From Rhynchopus sp. YZ270_cl-10 (Eukaryota > Euglenozoa > Diplonemea > Diplonemida > Diplonemidae), in assembly GCA_964035575.1 (NCBI GenBank), contig OZ037846.1, positions 523,501-587,500 on the forward strand: 64,000 nucleotides of DNA, written 5' to 3'. Below the pieces are notes generated by a model, which saw only the letters and a list, made by a program, of their open reading frames with translations, searched no databases and had not been told where the DNA came from. The translations under genes and the position numbers were made by a program. Below, piece after piece: positions 18,035-29,375 of the stretch. Numbering within the stretch: the first letter of the stretch is position 1; each line of letters opens with the position of its first letter.

Positions 18035-20918
18035 CTAGCAGATGTACTTTACATCCTCTGGAGTAAAACATTCGGTCAACAAGCAATTTTTCATATGGCC
18101 GAAGTTCACATCCGCAGCTGTCAAATGCATCAGATCTTCCTTTTCCGAGAGCTTCCTCGCCTGTTCCCACTTCTCTCTCACCAAGCACTCGACCCAGGTA
18201 TTGTACGCTCCGTTCGATGAGAGCTTCGCTGCGTTCTCTAATTGATACATCCATTCATCCTCCGTGCAACGCACAATCGCCTGGAACGCGGTCACAATCA
18301 CTGTTCTCGTCGAATGCTTTGGACACAATATCGCGGAGAAATGCCTGTGCTCAAACCTTCCCTTCACCATTTCGGCGAATAGAGAATCCGCCGCAATCTG
18401 GATATTATGATGCGCACCGTATCTCTCCAACCCGTGCACCCATGCAACAGTTGACCCAAGCATGGTGTATCTCCTCATTGCTTGCGCTCCGATGTTTCCA
18501 GCACGGACACTTCCTGAAGCAATCGACATGTTCACTCCCTCCCCATATCCTTCCGGCCATTTGTCGCGAAGCAGGAGTGAGACTTCTGCAGCAGCTTCAG
18601 GGTGCCCAGAGCATGTTTTTACCCCGTTGAAGGTGATCAGGACGCGGTCTCCCGAGAATGTTTCTGGCAGCCCACCGCGGGTCTGCGAGGAGTCGATGCA
18701 GTGCTGGATGTACCCGGAGTGTCCTTGAATCACGGCTCTCTCTGAGGCACCGTTCATGGAGCGCAGGAACCCCTTCACGTTCACGCAGAGGAAGGACATC
18801 TTCTGCGCCTTCTTGCGTGTTGACAAGCCAGAGAGCCGTGTAGTTCTGGTCTTTCGGAATGTCGGAGTACCACAGTTTTGTGAGCGGGTCGTACAAATCT
18901 TTGCTTCCGGACGAGGACACAGTGCGTGTGTAGTCATAGTTCGAGTTTCTGTGTCCCTCCGAGTCGAGGTAGCCCCCCTCACGCATGTACACTGCCCATT
19001 TGTTGGTGATGCTCCCCTTAACAATAGGGTCCTCCTGCACAGTGAAGAGATTCGGGATTTCGCTCGTGGCGTAGCGCGACCACCCCCACTCGCCACGGTC
19101 CTTGTTGCGGTAGATAACTGACTCCATTCCTGTGTCTCTCTTTCTTGTGAGGCGGGATTTGAATGCTCCTCTCGCAGTGCTGAGCATCTGCACAAGAGTT
19201 CCGTCTGTCAGAGTCTTAACGTTTTGTGTATTCATGTCTGTTGCGAGCTGTGCGACATTTCTTCCTGAGTCAGACGCTGTGTCTACACCACGCTGTCCCG
19301 CGTTGAGAGTCAAAGCGAATGTGATTACCGTCAGCACCACCGCCATCGCCATGGAAAGCAGTGTGGATGACGTCGACAGGCTCACCCCTGTTGCATCCGG
19401 CAGAGGCACAGTGGTTTTCCGTGCCCACCACGTTTTTGCAAAAATCGCAACCACCAACACGGGAATGAGAACGATCGATGCAATCACCCCGGCCTGCTCC
19501 ACAACAGAACTGTTATCCTTCTCCGGGTCCTTCACAGGGTCCACATCTGCCGGTGGAGAAGGGGTGACGGGGAGGGGAACGTGATCTGGTTTCAAAATCA
19601 GAAGTTCACGTTCCCATGCTCTATCCCCCACTACCTTCCCGAGCTTCATGAAGGTGGCCAGCGCAATCATGTCGACAGGGTTCGCAGTGGTGGCGGTGGG
19701 GACGGCAAGCCCGTAAGAAGCACCTCTCACTCTGTCGGGGACAACGTTGATCACACCTTTCACCCCAGCCTTCTGCGCGGCGAGGATTGCGTCTGTTCTT
19801 GTGCATCCGTGAACGTGACCAGGCCCGAACATCACAATTCTCCCCTTCCAAGACTCGTTATAGTACCGCGGGTCGCAATACCATGACATGCTCTGCTGTT
19901 GGAAATAAATCACCTTTTCCTTCAAAGGGAAGGTGAAAGAAAGCGACATTTGTGTTTCAGCTCTTAACGGCGTGAGATCGTGGCTGTAGAGACAAGGCAA
20001 GTTTTCTCCCGTTGCAGGATCTTGGACTTGGAGGGGGCATGTGGTACACAGTCTGCGGGTTTCGTTTGAAAGCTTCGAGCAGAGGTCCTTGTGGGACATT
20101 TTCCATCCAGGGCACGTGTCCGACGCGTATTTTGAAGTATCAACTGAATCGATCCCTCCCAATGGGTCGAAGCTTGTCCCGCAGTTCGAAATCAGCCTCC
20201 CGTATGTGGTGATGTTGAGATCCGCCTTCGCATTTCTGATCGCTTGGAATAAGTTGTGCACAGGGAAGGAGAAGGCGTTGAAGACGGTCATGTTGTTGTA
20301 CTGCGAGTTTGTCATTTTGTCGAAGGGCGGATAGTTCTCATTTTCTTCCTTCAGGTAGCTGGTGGAGGACATCATGTGGATTAGAGCAGGCGCGCCTTTG
20401 CGGTACGGCTCTGGAAGGGCACCACCTGCCCCGCCCCAACAGTTAGGTGTGAGCACGATTTTGTCCGACATATCGCCCAGCGAAGACCACGACCCTGATC
20501 TGCACCCATCCTGCCCCCATCTCGTAGAGGTGGACACAAGGAGCTCCATTTCCTTCATGTGGTTCGGGTGATCTGGGGTCAGGTGGGACCCATCCGTGTG
20601 GGGAAGCATCTCAACCTCAGCAAGGCAGATACGTCTGCTGGTCCACTCCTCCCCAAGCCCTTTCGTCACCTCCAGTTCGTGTGCACAGCCTCCGCAGGCC
20701 TCGGAGCGCTTTTTCCACATATCGGGGTCGCAAAGCGCAGCCTGGAACTTCGGGTTCCCGAGGATGGTGTCGTAGTCCCCGTCTCTGATGCCTTCGCCGT
20801 ACCGAATCCTGTAAGCTTCAGCGAAGGTGAAGTCGACGTTGTAGAGGCACATCTCTGGATCCACAGCGCAACGCCTAGCGGCGAGGGTTGCCGTGAGAAT
20901 CACGGCCAAAGCTGCCAT
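18035..20918 (-). pseudogene. PA-domain receptor with degenerate cyclase tail, frameshifted
   Basis: About 960 residues over two frames. From ATG 20918: signal peptide (MAALAVILTATLAA), a Cys-rich ectodomain with two protease-associated (PA)-like segments (near 150-240, SDKIVLTPNCWGGAGG, and 355-425, KGRIVMFGPGHVHGCTR), membrane segments near 476-494 and 518-538, then a Cache-like piece ending DPLTKLWYSDIP. Near 18815 the frame shifts by one base: one frame goes to NTQEGAEDV, the other carries on with KKAQKMSFLCVNVKGF and the cyclase fold (FSGDRVLITFNG, MRRYTMLGS) to 18035. The usual helix linker and a third membrane segment are missing, so the junction may be a deletion. The metal Asp is Asn, and the Asn/Arg pair is Ala and Gly. 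It is a recent pseudogene, a sequencing slip, or spliced in a way I cannot show. Confidence 0.75.
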
Positions 20919-21492
20919 CGTGGGGTTGGTTTTCAAACTCTCCTCACCTATCTGTGTGTGTGTGAGGGAATGGGGACAGGTTGTTGTTGTTCTGAAACTG
21001 GTTCAGTGATGGACGGTGTTTGTTGAGGAGATGTTTGTACAAGGGAGTGAGGTATTTCAGGGGGGAATTCGGGTTTTTTTTTCTTTTTAATTTTTTGCAG
21101 GGGTATTTTTTGAATAACGCAGAGTTATGAAATCAAATTTCAATTCATATACATTCTTTTCGTATCGACACAAAAAAGAATGCAAAGAGGGTGCAAAAAA
21201 TGTACCCTTTCTTTTTTTATTGACATGTTTAGCAAAAAGTAAAAAGTAAAAAAGAGAAGTAAATGCTTAATAACGCAGAGTAATGAAATCAAATTGAAAC
21301 CCCGGAAACCCAAGTACAAGAAACAAAAAATAAAGTTGGTGCTCCTGAAAACCCCATTTTGCGTAGTTGTTGGTATTTTCGTACTTGGTATTTTTTATTT
21401 CTGGAGAACCAAAAGTGGGAGTACACTTATCAAAAAAGGTCTGTCGAACATGAAGCAAGTCCCAGATGTAAATCTGAGCAAACACAACAGTG
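20919..21492. other. Spacer with a direct repeat
   Basis: AATAACGCAGAGT(T/A)ATGAAAT occurs at 21114-21140 and again at 21269-21297, either side of an AT-rich stretch. The right end (from about 21430) is the 3' flank shared with the other cyclase-like copies. Confidence 0.45.
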
Positions 21493-23223
21493 CTACTTCA
21501 CGGAACAGATCTGAGGGCAACACACAACACTGCACGTCCCAGAAGGAACTGCGTGTGCTGGTGTGCCAACCCCTCCCGCAGCTGTCCATGCCATAGCAAC
21601 GTCAAGGTCAGACTGCTCACCACGCAGGTACCCACGCACGGCAATGTTGTACTCCTCCCAATGCTTCTTCCCACCTATCATGTACATCCACTCGTCAACT
21701 GAAACTGCTGTGTCCTCTTGTTTCGCAATCACTTCCGCCACAACCTGTGCCTCACAGCCAGAGGCAACCTCCACCTTGCACGGAAGCAGACGCAGCTGGT
21801 GTTCGCACTCAGCATCGCTGAAGCACATCCTGTTGCACACCACATCACACCCCAGCATACGCCCCACACGTTCCAGCCCGTTCACATCACGCACAAGCTC
21901 CCCCACCATGCTGAACCGACGCATCACCTCACAACCCATGTCACCACGCAGCACCTTCCCAGTCGCAACACCAGCATTCACCTTCTCACAAAAGCTGCTC
22001 GCACCCTTCAGAAGCAGGCTTGCTGCGTGCAGTGCAGATGTGGCATGTGTCGCACACTGCTTCGAGGCGTTGAACGAACAGTGGATCCTGTCCCCGATGA
22101 ACACGTCCACCATCCCACGTCTTGTCTCTGTTGCCTGCAGGGTCTTCAGGAGGAGAGTGGTGAAGAAGGAGGAGTAGGTCGCACTGTCCTTCTCCAGCAA
22201 ATGCAGGGTGTCCTTCACGTTCAGTGTCAGCAGGGTTGTCTTGACCGAGGACAGACCCAGTGGCAGGCACACTGGCAAGTTCTCATTTCTCAAATGTGAG
22301 GACTCTGTGGATGTGTCTGTTGTTTCTGTCAGGTCTCGCCCCTCGCTCTCTGAGTCCACCTTCTCCACCCCATCCTCAAAAGGCAGACACGTCTTCGGGA
22401 GGTACGCTTTGTACATGCGCAGGTTCTTCTCCAGTCTCCACAGGGCAGCAGTCATCCCCTCAGGCAGGTCACCCCCATGCACGTCCAGCATCTCCGCCAC
22501 CTGCTCCACGTCGTACCCCGCAAGAAGCGACGCAATCTCCTGCACAACACTGATCGTGCGCCTCATTGACTCCTGCTCCTTCAGCACGTTGTGCGCAAAC
22601 CTGCGTGTCACGAAGAAGTCGATCAGGAAGACAGCAAGAGTGGCGGTAAAGTCAAATGGGGGAAATGACGTCTTGCAGGGCAAGAACTCGCAGTCTGTCT
22701 TTTCACTCACGAGAGATCTCCGACTTTTGTGTTCACCTTCGTACGGCAACAACCCAGGAAGGTCTAACAAGCCAAACCTGAAGGAACTTTCACATGCCAT
22801 CAGGAGAAGCCACACCACTGTCGCACCCACGAACCATGCACTGTACCGTGATGGGACTTGCATCACAAGCAACATGTCCACAACCAGGATCAGAAGTGGC
22901 CAGTTAAAGAAACCATAAGTACGTGCGTCCAAATCCCACATGAAGACACCTACGCTGAAAGAGTACATATAACCCACCACAAACGTGGTGTGCAGTTTCT
23001 GCTTGCAGAGCACCTTCACAATACCAACGCACCCGCTAACAGCAACGATGCAAGACCCAAGCACGCTAACTGTCTGCACCGTCACATCGTACTGATGCAT
23101 GATGTAGGCTAACACATCCGCGACAACTGAAACCACAGAGAACACAAATATGATGGTGCGCTTCTTCACCTCGTCAGCACTGAGAGACCCGTCAATGGTC
23201 AGTGCGCTGTTCAGGCACCGCAT
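21493..23223 (-). CDS. Multi-pass membrane protein with degenerate class III cyclase domain, copy 4
   Basis: 576 residues from ATG 23223. The signalling core is again almost identical to copies 1-3, while the membrane sensor is the most different of the four (VVSVVADVLAYIMHQYDVTV) and the linker reads VEKVDSESEGRDLTETTD. It lacks the metal Asp and the Asn/Arg pair. As in copy 2 the frame is open upstream to an ATG (23295). It stands apart from the tandem three, directly behind the ankyrin gene, which suggests this locus, or its ancestor, seeded the array. Confidence 0.85.
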   Translation of the reverse strand: MRCLNSALTIDGSLSADEVKKRTIIFVFSVVSVVADVLAYIMHQYDVTVQTVSVLGSCIVAVSGCVGIVKVLCKQKLHTTFVVGYMYSFSVGVFMWDLDARTYGFFNWPLLILVVDMLLVMQVPSRYSAWFVGATVVWLLLMACESSFRFGLLDLPGLLPYEGEHKSRRSLVSEKTDCEFLPCKTSFPPFDFTATLAVFLIDFFVTRRFAHNVLKEQESMRRTISVVQEIASLLAGYDVEQVAEMLDVHGGDLPEGMTAALWRLEKNLRMYKAYLPKTCLPFEDGVEKVDSESEGRDLTETTDTSTESSHLRNENLPVCLPLGLSSVKTTLLTLNVKDTLHLLEKDSATYSSFFTTLLLKTLQATETRRGMVDVFIGDRIHCSFNASKQCATHATSALHAASLLLKGASSFCEKVNAGVATGKVLRGDMGCEVMRRFSMVGELVRDVNGLERVGRMLGCDVVCNRMCFSDAECEHQLRLLPCKVEVASGCEAQVVAEVIAKQEDTAVSVDEWMYMIGGKKHWEEYNIAVRGYLRGEQSDLDVAMAWTAAGGVGTPAHAVPSGTCSVVCCPQICSVK

Positions 23224-23390
23224 CGTTGGGCTTTTGATCCTCACAAACCTTTGCTGTGTGTGGAGCAGGGGTGTGTGGATGTGTGTTGTGTGCACTGGTG
23301 GGTGGTGTGGGTTCAGTGTTGGGAGATGGACGTGACCACCACAATCGGGGTACTTTGCACAGAACTTAATCTCACTCAGGACAGGGTGCG

Positions 23391-23530
23391 CATTTTAGTG
23401 AACACGATTGTTTTGGTGATGGTGTATCGGAGTAAATAGTGTGCGGAGCAGGGGTGAGGATGGCAAGGATAACAGTACAATTTCTCCCCCTTTTTTTTGT
23501 GCACAATAAAGTAGTGAAAACATGGCACAC
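23391..23530 (-). promoter_or_regulatory. Cathepsin-type leader before cyclase-like copy 4
   Basis: The upstream ATG at 23393 reads MRTLS and then stops at once. The block further upstream (23455-23530) is shared with copies 1 and 3 and adjoins the ankyrin gene's 3' end. Confidence 0.55.
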
Positions 23531-23611
23531 GGCGAAAATGCCCTGTGCATCCACCAAAAGAAGAAAAAACTTAAAACCCCTCCCTTCCCCCTCCCCTCTC
23601 TTCTCTCATTC

Positions 23612-24829
23612 TCAGCTCTGTGGCCCTGCCTTGAGGACTGCGAGGATTTCGTTGGGACCTTCCTTGGTTTGTTGGGTGGCGATATCGATTGCGGTTTTGC
23701 CTTGGGTGCTTTTCGCTGTGAGGTTGGCACCCGCATTGACGAGGGCGATGACTGCCTCCTTCCTGAGGTTCATGGTCGCAATCATGAGTGGTGTGTAGCC
23801 TTCGTTGTCCGCAACGTCGATGTCGCGGTCAGGACGGTTCAGGATCGTATTGACCATGTCAATGTTGCCTGTGGACGCAGCCCACCAGAGTGGTGTCTTG
23901 TGCATCTTGTCCACGGAGTTGATGGCTGCTCCAGCATCACAAAGCACTGCAATCAGCTCCGGCTTTTGCGAACGCACCACAGTGCGGATTGCAGAGGTGC
24001 TTGAGCGTGTGGGCTGGTCGTCGGACTCCGCAGACTCGTACTGTACGTTCGCGTTGCCAGCGACCAGCGCACGCACCGTCTCAACGTAGCCGCGTTTGCA
24101 CGCAAGAATGAGAGGCGTCTCGTTGGCGTCGTCCTTCGCGTCCACATCGGCCTTCCTCTCAATGAGGAGCTGCACAGTGTCGTGGCGTCCGGTGATCGCG
24201 CTGACGTGGAGCGGGGTCTGCTTGTACTCGTCAACAGCCTCGATGTTCGCGCCAGCGTCCAAGAGAACCTTGCACACCGCGGTGTTGCCTTTGCGTGCGG
24301 CTGCGAGGAGTGCTGTGTTCTGCGTCTTGTTGCCCGCAACGGCGTTGACGTCTGCGTCGTGCTTGAGGAGGTAGTTCACTGTGTCGACACAGCCCGCCAT
24401 GGCCGCAATCGAGAGTAGCGGGTTGCCCACACCGTCGCGTGTCGTCACGTCGTTCCCGGCACTGATGCACAGCTTGAACTTCTCGAACATGTTTTCGTTC
24501 ACGAGAGTCCCATCTGTAACCTTAGCCGCCCCCTTGCGGGTGTACTCCAGCAGACGGAGGTGCAGTGCCGTGGTTACACCCATCTCCTTCAGGCGCATCT
24601 CGGCAGCCTTCTTCGGGCACACGCTTACCTTAATCACCTCGCCCCCTTCAATGACGGAGTCGCTCAGCTTCTGCTCCTCCTTGTCCAGGACGACTGCGCC
24701 GACCTTCATCTCGCAGCCGTCAATGTCCCAGGCCTCCTGAACTTTCTTGCGCAGGTCTGCCACAGTGGCGTCCTCCTCCAAGGTCACGGTCTTCTGCTCA
24801 GAGTCGAGCATCTGCGTGATGTATTCCAT
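23612..24829 (-). CDS. Ubiquitin-like domain plus ankyrin-repeat protein
   Basis: 405 residues from ATG 24829. Residues 1-72 have a beta-grasp, ubiquitin-like pattern (TVTLEEDATVADLRKKVQE, then LSDSVIEGGEVIKVSV). A linker leads to about seven ankyrin repeats (roughly 125-400), with clear units such as QTPLHVSAITGRHDTVQLLI and GYTPLMIATMNLRKEAVIAL. No membrane segment or catalytic domain is visible, so it is probably a soluble adaptor; ubiquitin-pathway involvement is only suggested by the N-terminal fold, and the C-terminal GG of ubiquitin is absent. A scrap of this gene sits at 8585-8642. Cyclase-like copy 4 follows on the same strand. Confidence 0.85.
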   Translation of the reverse strand: MEYITQMLDSEQKTVTLEEDATVADLRKKVQEAWDIDGCEMKVGAVVLDKEEQKLSDSVIEGGEVIKVSVCPKKAAEMRLKEMGVTTALHLRLLEYTRKGAAKVTDGTLVNENMFEKFKLCISAGNDVTTRDGVGNPLLSIAAMAGCVDTVNYLLKHDADVNAVAGNKTQNTALLAAARKGNTAVCKVLLDAGANIEAVDEYKQTPLHVSAITGRHDTVQLLIERKADVDAKDDANETPLILACKRGYVETVRALVAGNANVQYESAESDDQPTRSSTSAIRTVVRSQKPELIAVLCDAGAAINSVDKMHKTPLWWAASTGNIDMVNTILNRPDRDIDVADNEGYTPLMIATMNLRKEAVIALVNAGANLTAKSTQGKTAIDIATQQTKEGPNEILAVLKAGPQS

Positions 24830-25198
24830 TGTGAGTTATGCTTGTGTTGTGCTGTGTATTGCTGTGATAGGGATCAGGGGTCGTCAAAGGGGAATATTTC
24901 CACTCAAAAATATCATCATATGCAATCAATAAAATAGTATATGAGGGATCAACAACAATGGTCCTATCTTTCTAAGAATAGAGACAGAGATTTATACACC
25001 GTAGTAGAACTGAGGCCAAACCTCAGTTTTGAAAGAAAAAAAAAAATTTTGCAGATTTGGAGAAAAAAATTTTTGCATTTTTTGGGGAACTGGGCTGCTG
25101 ACCGCACCATGAATCCCGTACCATACAGGCTGTACCCAAAATTTTTTTGCCTGCGGCGCCATTTTTCCTTTTTTGCTCCGCAAAAAAGGGTTCGTTGA
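24830..25198. other. 5' flank of the ankyrin gene with repeat delta
   Basis: At 24905-24965 lies a 65-bp repeat (ATATGCAATCAATAAA, then GAGGGATCAACAA) that recurs at 34189-34262 and 57688-57752, always in this orientation. From about 25020 the sequence is A/T-rich and belongs to the border of the next element. Confidence 0.45.
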
Positions 25199-27510
25199 GT
25201 GACTCTGTGGTGTAAAAGGCTAGATTTTTACACCGTACCCCAATTTTTTTCCGCCTGCGGCGCCATTTTATATTATTTTTGGGAAATATTCATATTGGAA
25301 CCGAAACTTTGGGGAACCGGTCATTTCGGAACCGGGAACCGGGGAACCGGGAACCGGTTCCCGGGAACCATACGGGGGGAACCAGGGAACTGGTTCCCGG
25401 GGACCGGTTCCCTGGTTCCCGTGTGGTTCCCCCTGTGGTTCCCCGTTACTGGGTACTGGGTACTGGGTACTGGGTACTGGGTACTGGGTACTGGGTACTG
25501 GGTACTGGGTACTGGGTACTGGGTACTGGGTACTGGGTACTGGGTACTGGGTACTGGGTACTGGGTACTGGGTACTGGGTACTGGGTACTGGGTACTGGG
25601 TACTGGCCAGAGAAGGCACCTTGACAGCTTACAGGTTACGGTGAAGATAAGGTATGTAAATGTGTTTAACTTTCAGTTACTTGTGTAGATTCAACAAGAC
25701 GTCCAGTGGTATTTTTTTAGTGTCTGTTTTAGTGTGAGTTATTGAAAAGGTTCTGTAGTACAACGCTTTCGTACGCCGTGTTTCACCACTTTTTTCATTA
25801 ACCTAACTACTTCTACGTTTGTACACCATAACTTAATCACACCCCACATTTATACAGGATCGTGAAATATGACTGTATCTGCGATTGCGATGAAAGAAGC
25901 TTCGCCTCGTCCGACATTCAACAACTCAAAATTCAACGGGTGTTCACCCGCATCAGTCTATTCTGGTTTGCGGGTGAAATACCTGGGGGTGGAAGGGTGG
26001 GGGGAACATTTTGTCAGTCACTGCTATAGCCATTTAACCCAGGGAGCATAGCTAGTGCAAGAAATTCGACTTTGGAAACCTTCCGGAAAGTCTGTCCTCT
26101 GCTTGCGGAGGACTAGACACAAGAAAATATTGCGTTCCCCCAGAAAACCAGTGCACATTTCACACTCCTTGTGGGTGGTCTTGTTGCCTTTTCGTCATAG
26201 TAATTTTGGCCCAGGCATGCTCTTGAAGCATGACAATTTAGTGTGTATGGGGCAGGGTGTTGTTTTGTTCTGAATTCTCTTTGTTATAACATCTAAGTCA
26301 ATCGCGGGTGGTGGTTTGTGTAGCGTGAGGCACTCTTTTTAGCAAACTTCCTGCGGCTGCTAAAGTGTTATTTCTTCGGATTTAACAACGTACAGCGTAA
26401 CATAGTGGTTTAGCCTGGTCGACACAACCTTTGATAGATACGGGATAACCAACCCCCTTCGACCCCTCGTGGGTTCACTGAACAAGCCCTCGTGGTAGTT
26501 AAACGCGATTGACATTTACATTCCTAGAGATGAAAGAACAAGATAACACTTCTGTACCCGCGCATCAAAATTGTGGAAAACTTTGCACCCCAAACACCCT
26601 CAACAACGCCCGCCAAAAGGCGCCCCTTGTTGCTGGGAGTTGTTCTCATGTTTGATACACTGCACAGCGGGCATTCCTCTGAGTCCAACGCATGTTTGGC
26701 CTGTCTGCGGCGTTGTACTTAAGGTGCACGAAGACAGGGTCTGGTGGTAAATTTTGCGTAGTACTGCGACGTGGTACTGCGTGGGTCTGGGAATTTGGGT
26801 ACCTGGGTACAGGAAATTTGTTGTGTAAGACATCAACCACCATGCATTGAGGAGGGTAAGACAGTGGTCGCAGTTTCTACTTACAACATTTAACTTCTCC
26901 ACGGGGGTCTTGGGCCGTTCACTCGGTTCTACCTTGACTACCGGAAGATATTCTTGAGGCCTTTTTGGTCTCTAGAATATCCGGTCTTCCCGAACGGAGG
27001 CACACTTTGTGTGTTACTACGACCTGGCAATTTCCAGCAGTAGGTTAAGTAATCTTTCTTGTAAATTGTTGGATCATTATCTCCTCAGTGCATGAATGCC
27101 CCACGTGACTGGACACTTTTGTGTTTGTCATGTGGAGCTGTGGTTGCTCTTTCACGACTTTTTTCCTGTTCCTGGGTACCTGTTCCTGGACCTGGACCTG
27201 GGTATCTGGGTACCTGGGTACCTGGGGAACCAGGGAACCAGGGAACCGGTTCCCTGGTTCCCCCTGTACGGTTCCCGGGAACCACAGGGGGAACCACACG
27301 CGAACCACAGGGGAACCACAGGGGGAACCACACGGGAACCAGGGAACTGGTTCCCGGGAACCAGTTCCCTGGTTCCCCCCGTATGGTTCCCGGGAACCGG
27401 TTCCCGGTTCCCCGGTTCCCGGTTCCGAAATGACCGGTTCCCCAAAGTTCTGGTTCCATTATGAATATTTCCCATTATTTTTTTTTGCTCCGCAAAAAAA
27501 ATAGAGTCAC
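25199..27510. mobile_element. Satellite-armed element Y, copy 1 (GGTTCCC arms)
   Basis: Inverted ends begin GTGACTCT (25199) and end AGAGTCAC (27510); next inward are GGGAAATATTCATA, GAACCGGTCATTTCGG and arms of GGTTCCCGGGAACC-type words on both sides. The left arm carries a TACTGGG array, the right arm GGTACCTG words. The core of about 1.2 kb (25990-27165) also occurs at 52120-53308. The core holds scraps of reading frame, for example VIPYLSKVVSTR on the minus strand, but no transposase I can name. Confidence 0.75.
25446..25605. repeat. 7-bp minisatellite (TACTGGG), about 23 units
   Basis: Perfect tandem array inside the left arm of element Y copy 1. Two leftover units, inverted, are visible at the right side of the core of copy 2 (near 53325-53340), although that copy has otherwise different arms. 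Confidence 0.9.
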
Positions 27511-28424
27511 GTCCTCATATGGACGTGAAAAATAGCATCCGGGTGCCCTTTGTGGCACTCCTCCTGAAGGGGTGAAAGGTGCTGGGAAAGTCAGGCACAG
27601 TGCATGTGTGGGACCTGCTGGAGCCCTAGCCAGTGAAGCCATGAGGCCCCCTAGGAAACTAGCCGGTAGCCGGGAACCCTCCCTGGACAACGATGATACT
27701 TCAAACTTAAGTCCACTCCTTCCAAAAAAAGCCCCTCCGTGCCTGCAGCCCCCTCAGGAATAGCAACCTCACTTTTTTTGCACTTTTGGTAAGGAAAAAA
27801 ATCGTATATAATAGCCTGTAATAGAGAGGGGGAAAAAAAAAACGAAAAGGGGCCGGAACAACACACTGCATGTTTTTAGTGAATTGCAAAAGCGCCACAT
27901 CCACAACCTACCTGCACCATACATGAATAGACACCACAGTGAGGGTCAGAAGGACTATGTGTACTACAGTGGTGTTGGGCAACAACATTTGCCAAGAACG
28001 ATACGGTTCCCTTCTTATGGCTGCAATGACCTTTATTGTACACAGTGGGCAATATGCAAGAGCATGTGACAGCAACATCCCAACATCGCATCTATTTGAG
28101 AGTTAAGATTCGTAAAATAAGGACACAAATGATACACTCCCCAACACATTTTTTTTTTTTTTTTTTTTTGTTTTTGTTGTTTTTTTTTGTTGTTTTCTGG
28201 GTGGGGAAAGGGGGTACTTGAAAAAAGATGAATTTTACTGCGGAGAGTACGTGCCATCTTTTAAAAAAAAGAATAAAAAAAAAAAAACACTGTCAGATAC
28301 CCTTCAATCATTTTCTTTTGGCGATCAAAGATTTTTTTTTTTTTTTGCAAAAAAAAAATAGAGGCAAATAATAGGAAGATGTTTTTGCAAGACAGATTCA
28401 AACGGATGCATTTTTTTTTTTTTT
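27511..28424. other. Unassigned spacer
   Basis: No convincing frame, RNA or terminal repeat. It contains T-rich homopolymers near 28150-28190 and 28330-28350. Confidence 0.4.
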
Positions 28425-29375
28425 CCCAACCTTCCTGTATACACGCGTCAGCAACCAATACAGGTAGTGTATTGAAATGATTCTGGGGGGGGGTAAGGGG
28501 TCTAATTTTAATTTCGTCGATTTTAAGAAAAATTTTGGCCAAAAATGGGCCCCACGTATAAGGAACCGGGCTCATATTTCTCAAAATTTAAGTGGTCAAA
28601 AAATTGTCCAATTTTCCGAAATGACCCCACCGCTGCACGGGCGGAGCCCAAAAATGCAAATAAGCCACTTTTTCCCAACCTTCCTGTATACACGCGTCAG
28701 CAACCAATACAGGTAGTGTATTGAAATGATTCTGGGGGGGGGTAAGGGGTCTAATTTTAATTTCGTCGATTTTGAGAAAAATTTTGGCCAAAAATGGGCC
28801 CCACGTATAAGGAACCGGGCTCATATTTCTCAAAATTTAAGTGGTCAAAAAATTGTCCAATTTTCCGAAATGACCCCACCGCTGCACGGGCGGAGCCCAA
28901 AAATGCAAATAAGCCACTTTTTGGTTTCATTGAAATGATGCGGCTGACACTGAGGAATTATGGTTTCCGGCGTCCCATTGAGGGGGCGAACCCTTTTTAA
29001 TTTTTCCCAACCTTCCTGTATACACGCGTCAGCAACCAATACAGGTAGTGTATTGATCCCAACCTTCCTGTATACACGCGTCAGCAACCAATACAGGTAG
29101 TGTATTGAAATGATTCTGGGGGGGGGTAAGGGGTCTAATTTTAATTTCGTCGATTTTGAGAAAAATTTTGGCCAAAAATGGGCCCCACGTATAAGGAACC
29201 GGGCTCATATTTCTGGTCAAAAAATTGTCCAATTTTCCGAAATGACCCCACCGCTGCACGGGCGGAGCCCAAAAATGCAAATAAGCCACTTTTTGGTTTC
29301 ATTGAAATGATGCGGCTGACACTGAGGAATTATGGTTTCCGGCGTCCCATTGAGGGGGCGAACCCTTTTTAATTT
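28425..29375. repeat. Tandem array of a 250-330 bp unit
   Basis: Units start with CCCAACCTTCCTGTATACAC at 28425, 28674, 29006 (truncated after about 50 bp) and 29058. Each full unit contains GGTAAGGGGTCTAATTTTAA and CACCGCTGCACGGGCGGAGC. Units 2 and 4 are longer by a tail (TGATGCGGCTGACACTGAGG). A related stretch lies inverted at 39065-39250. Confidence 0.85.

Noticed and set aside
18806-18830. A 13- or 22-bp GT-AG intron that would restore the receptor frame.
   Set aside because: Removing GTCAACACGCAAG or the 22-bp version does restore phase, but the kinase introns here are hundreds of bases long and no other tiny intron is seen. A one-base shift is simpler.
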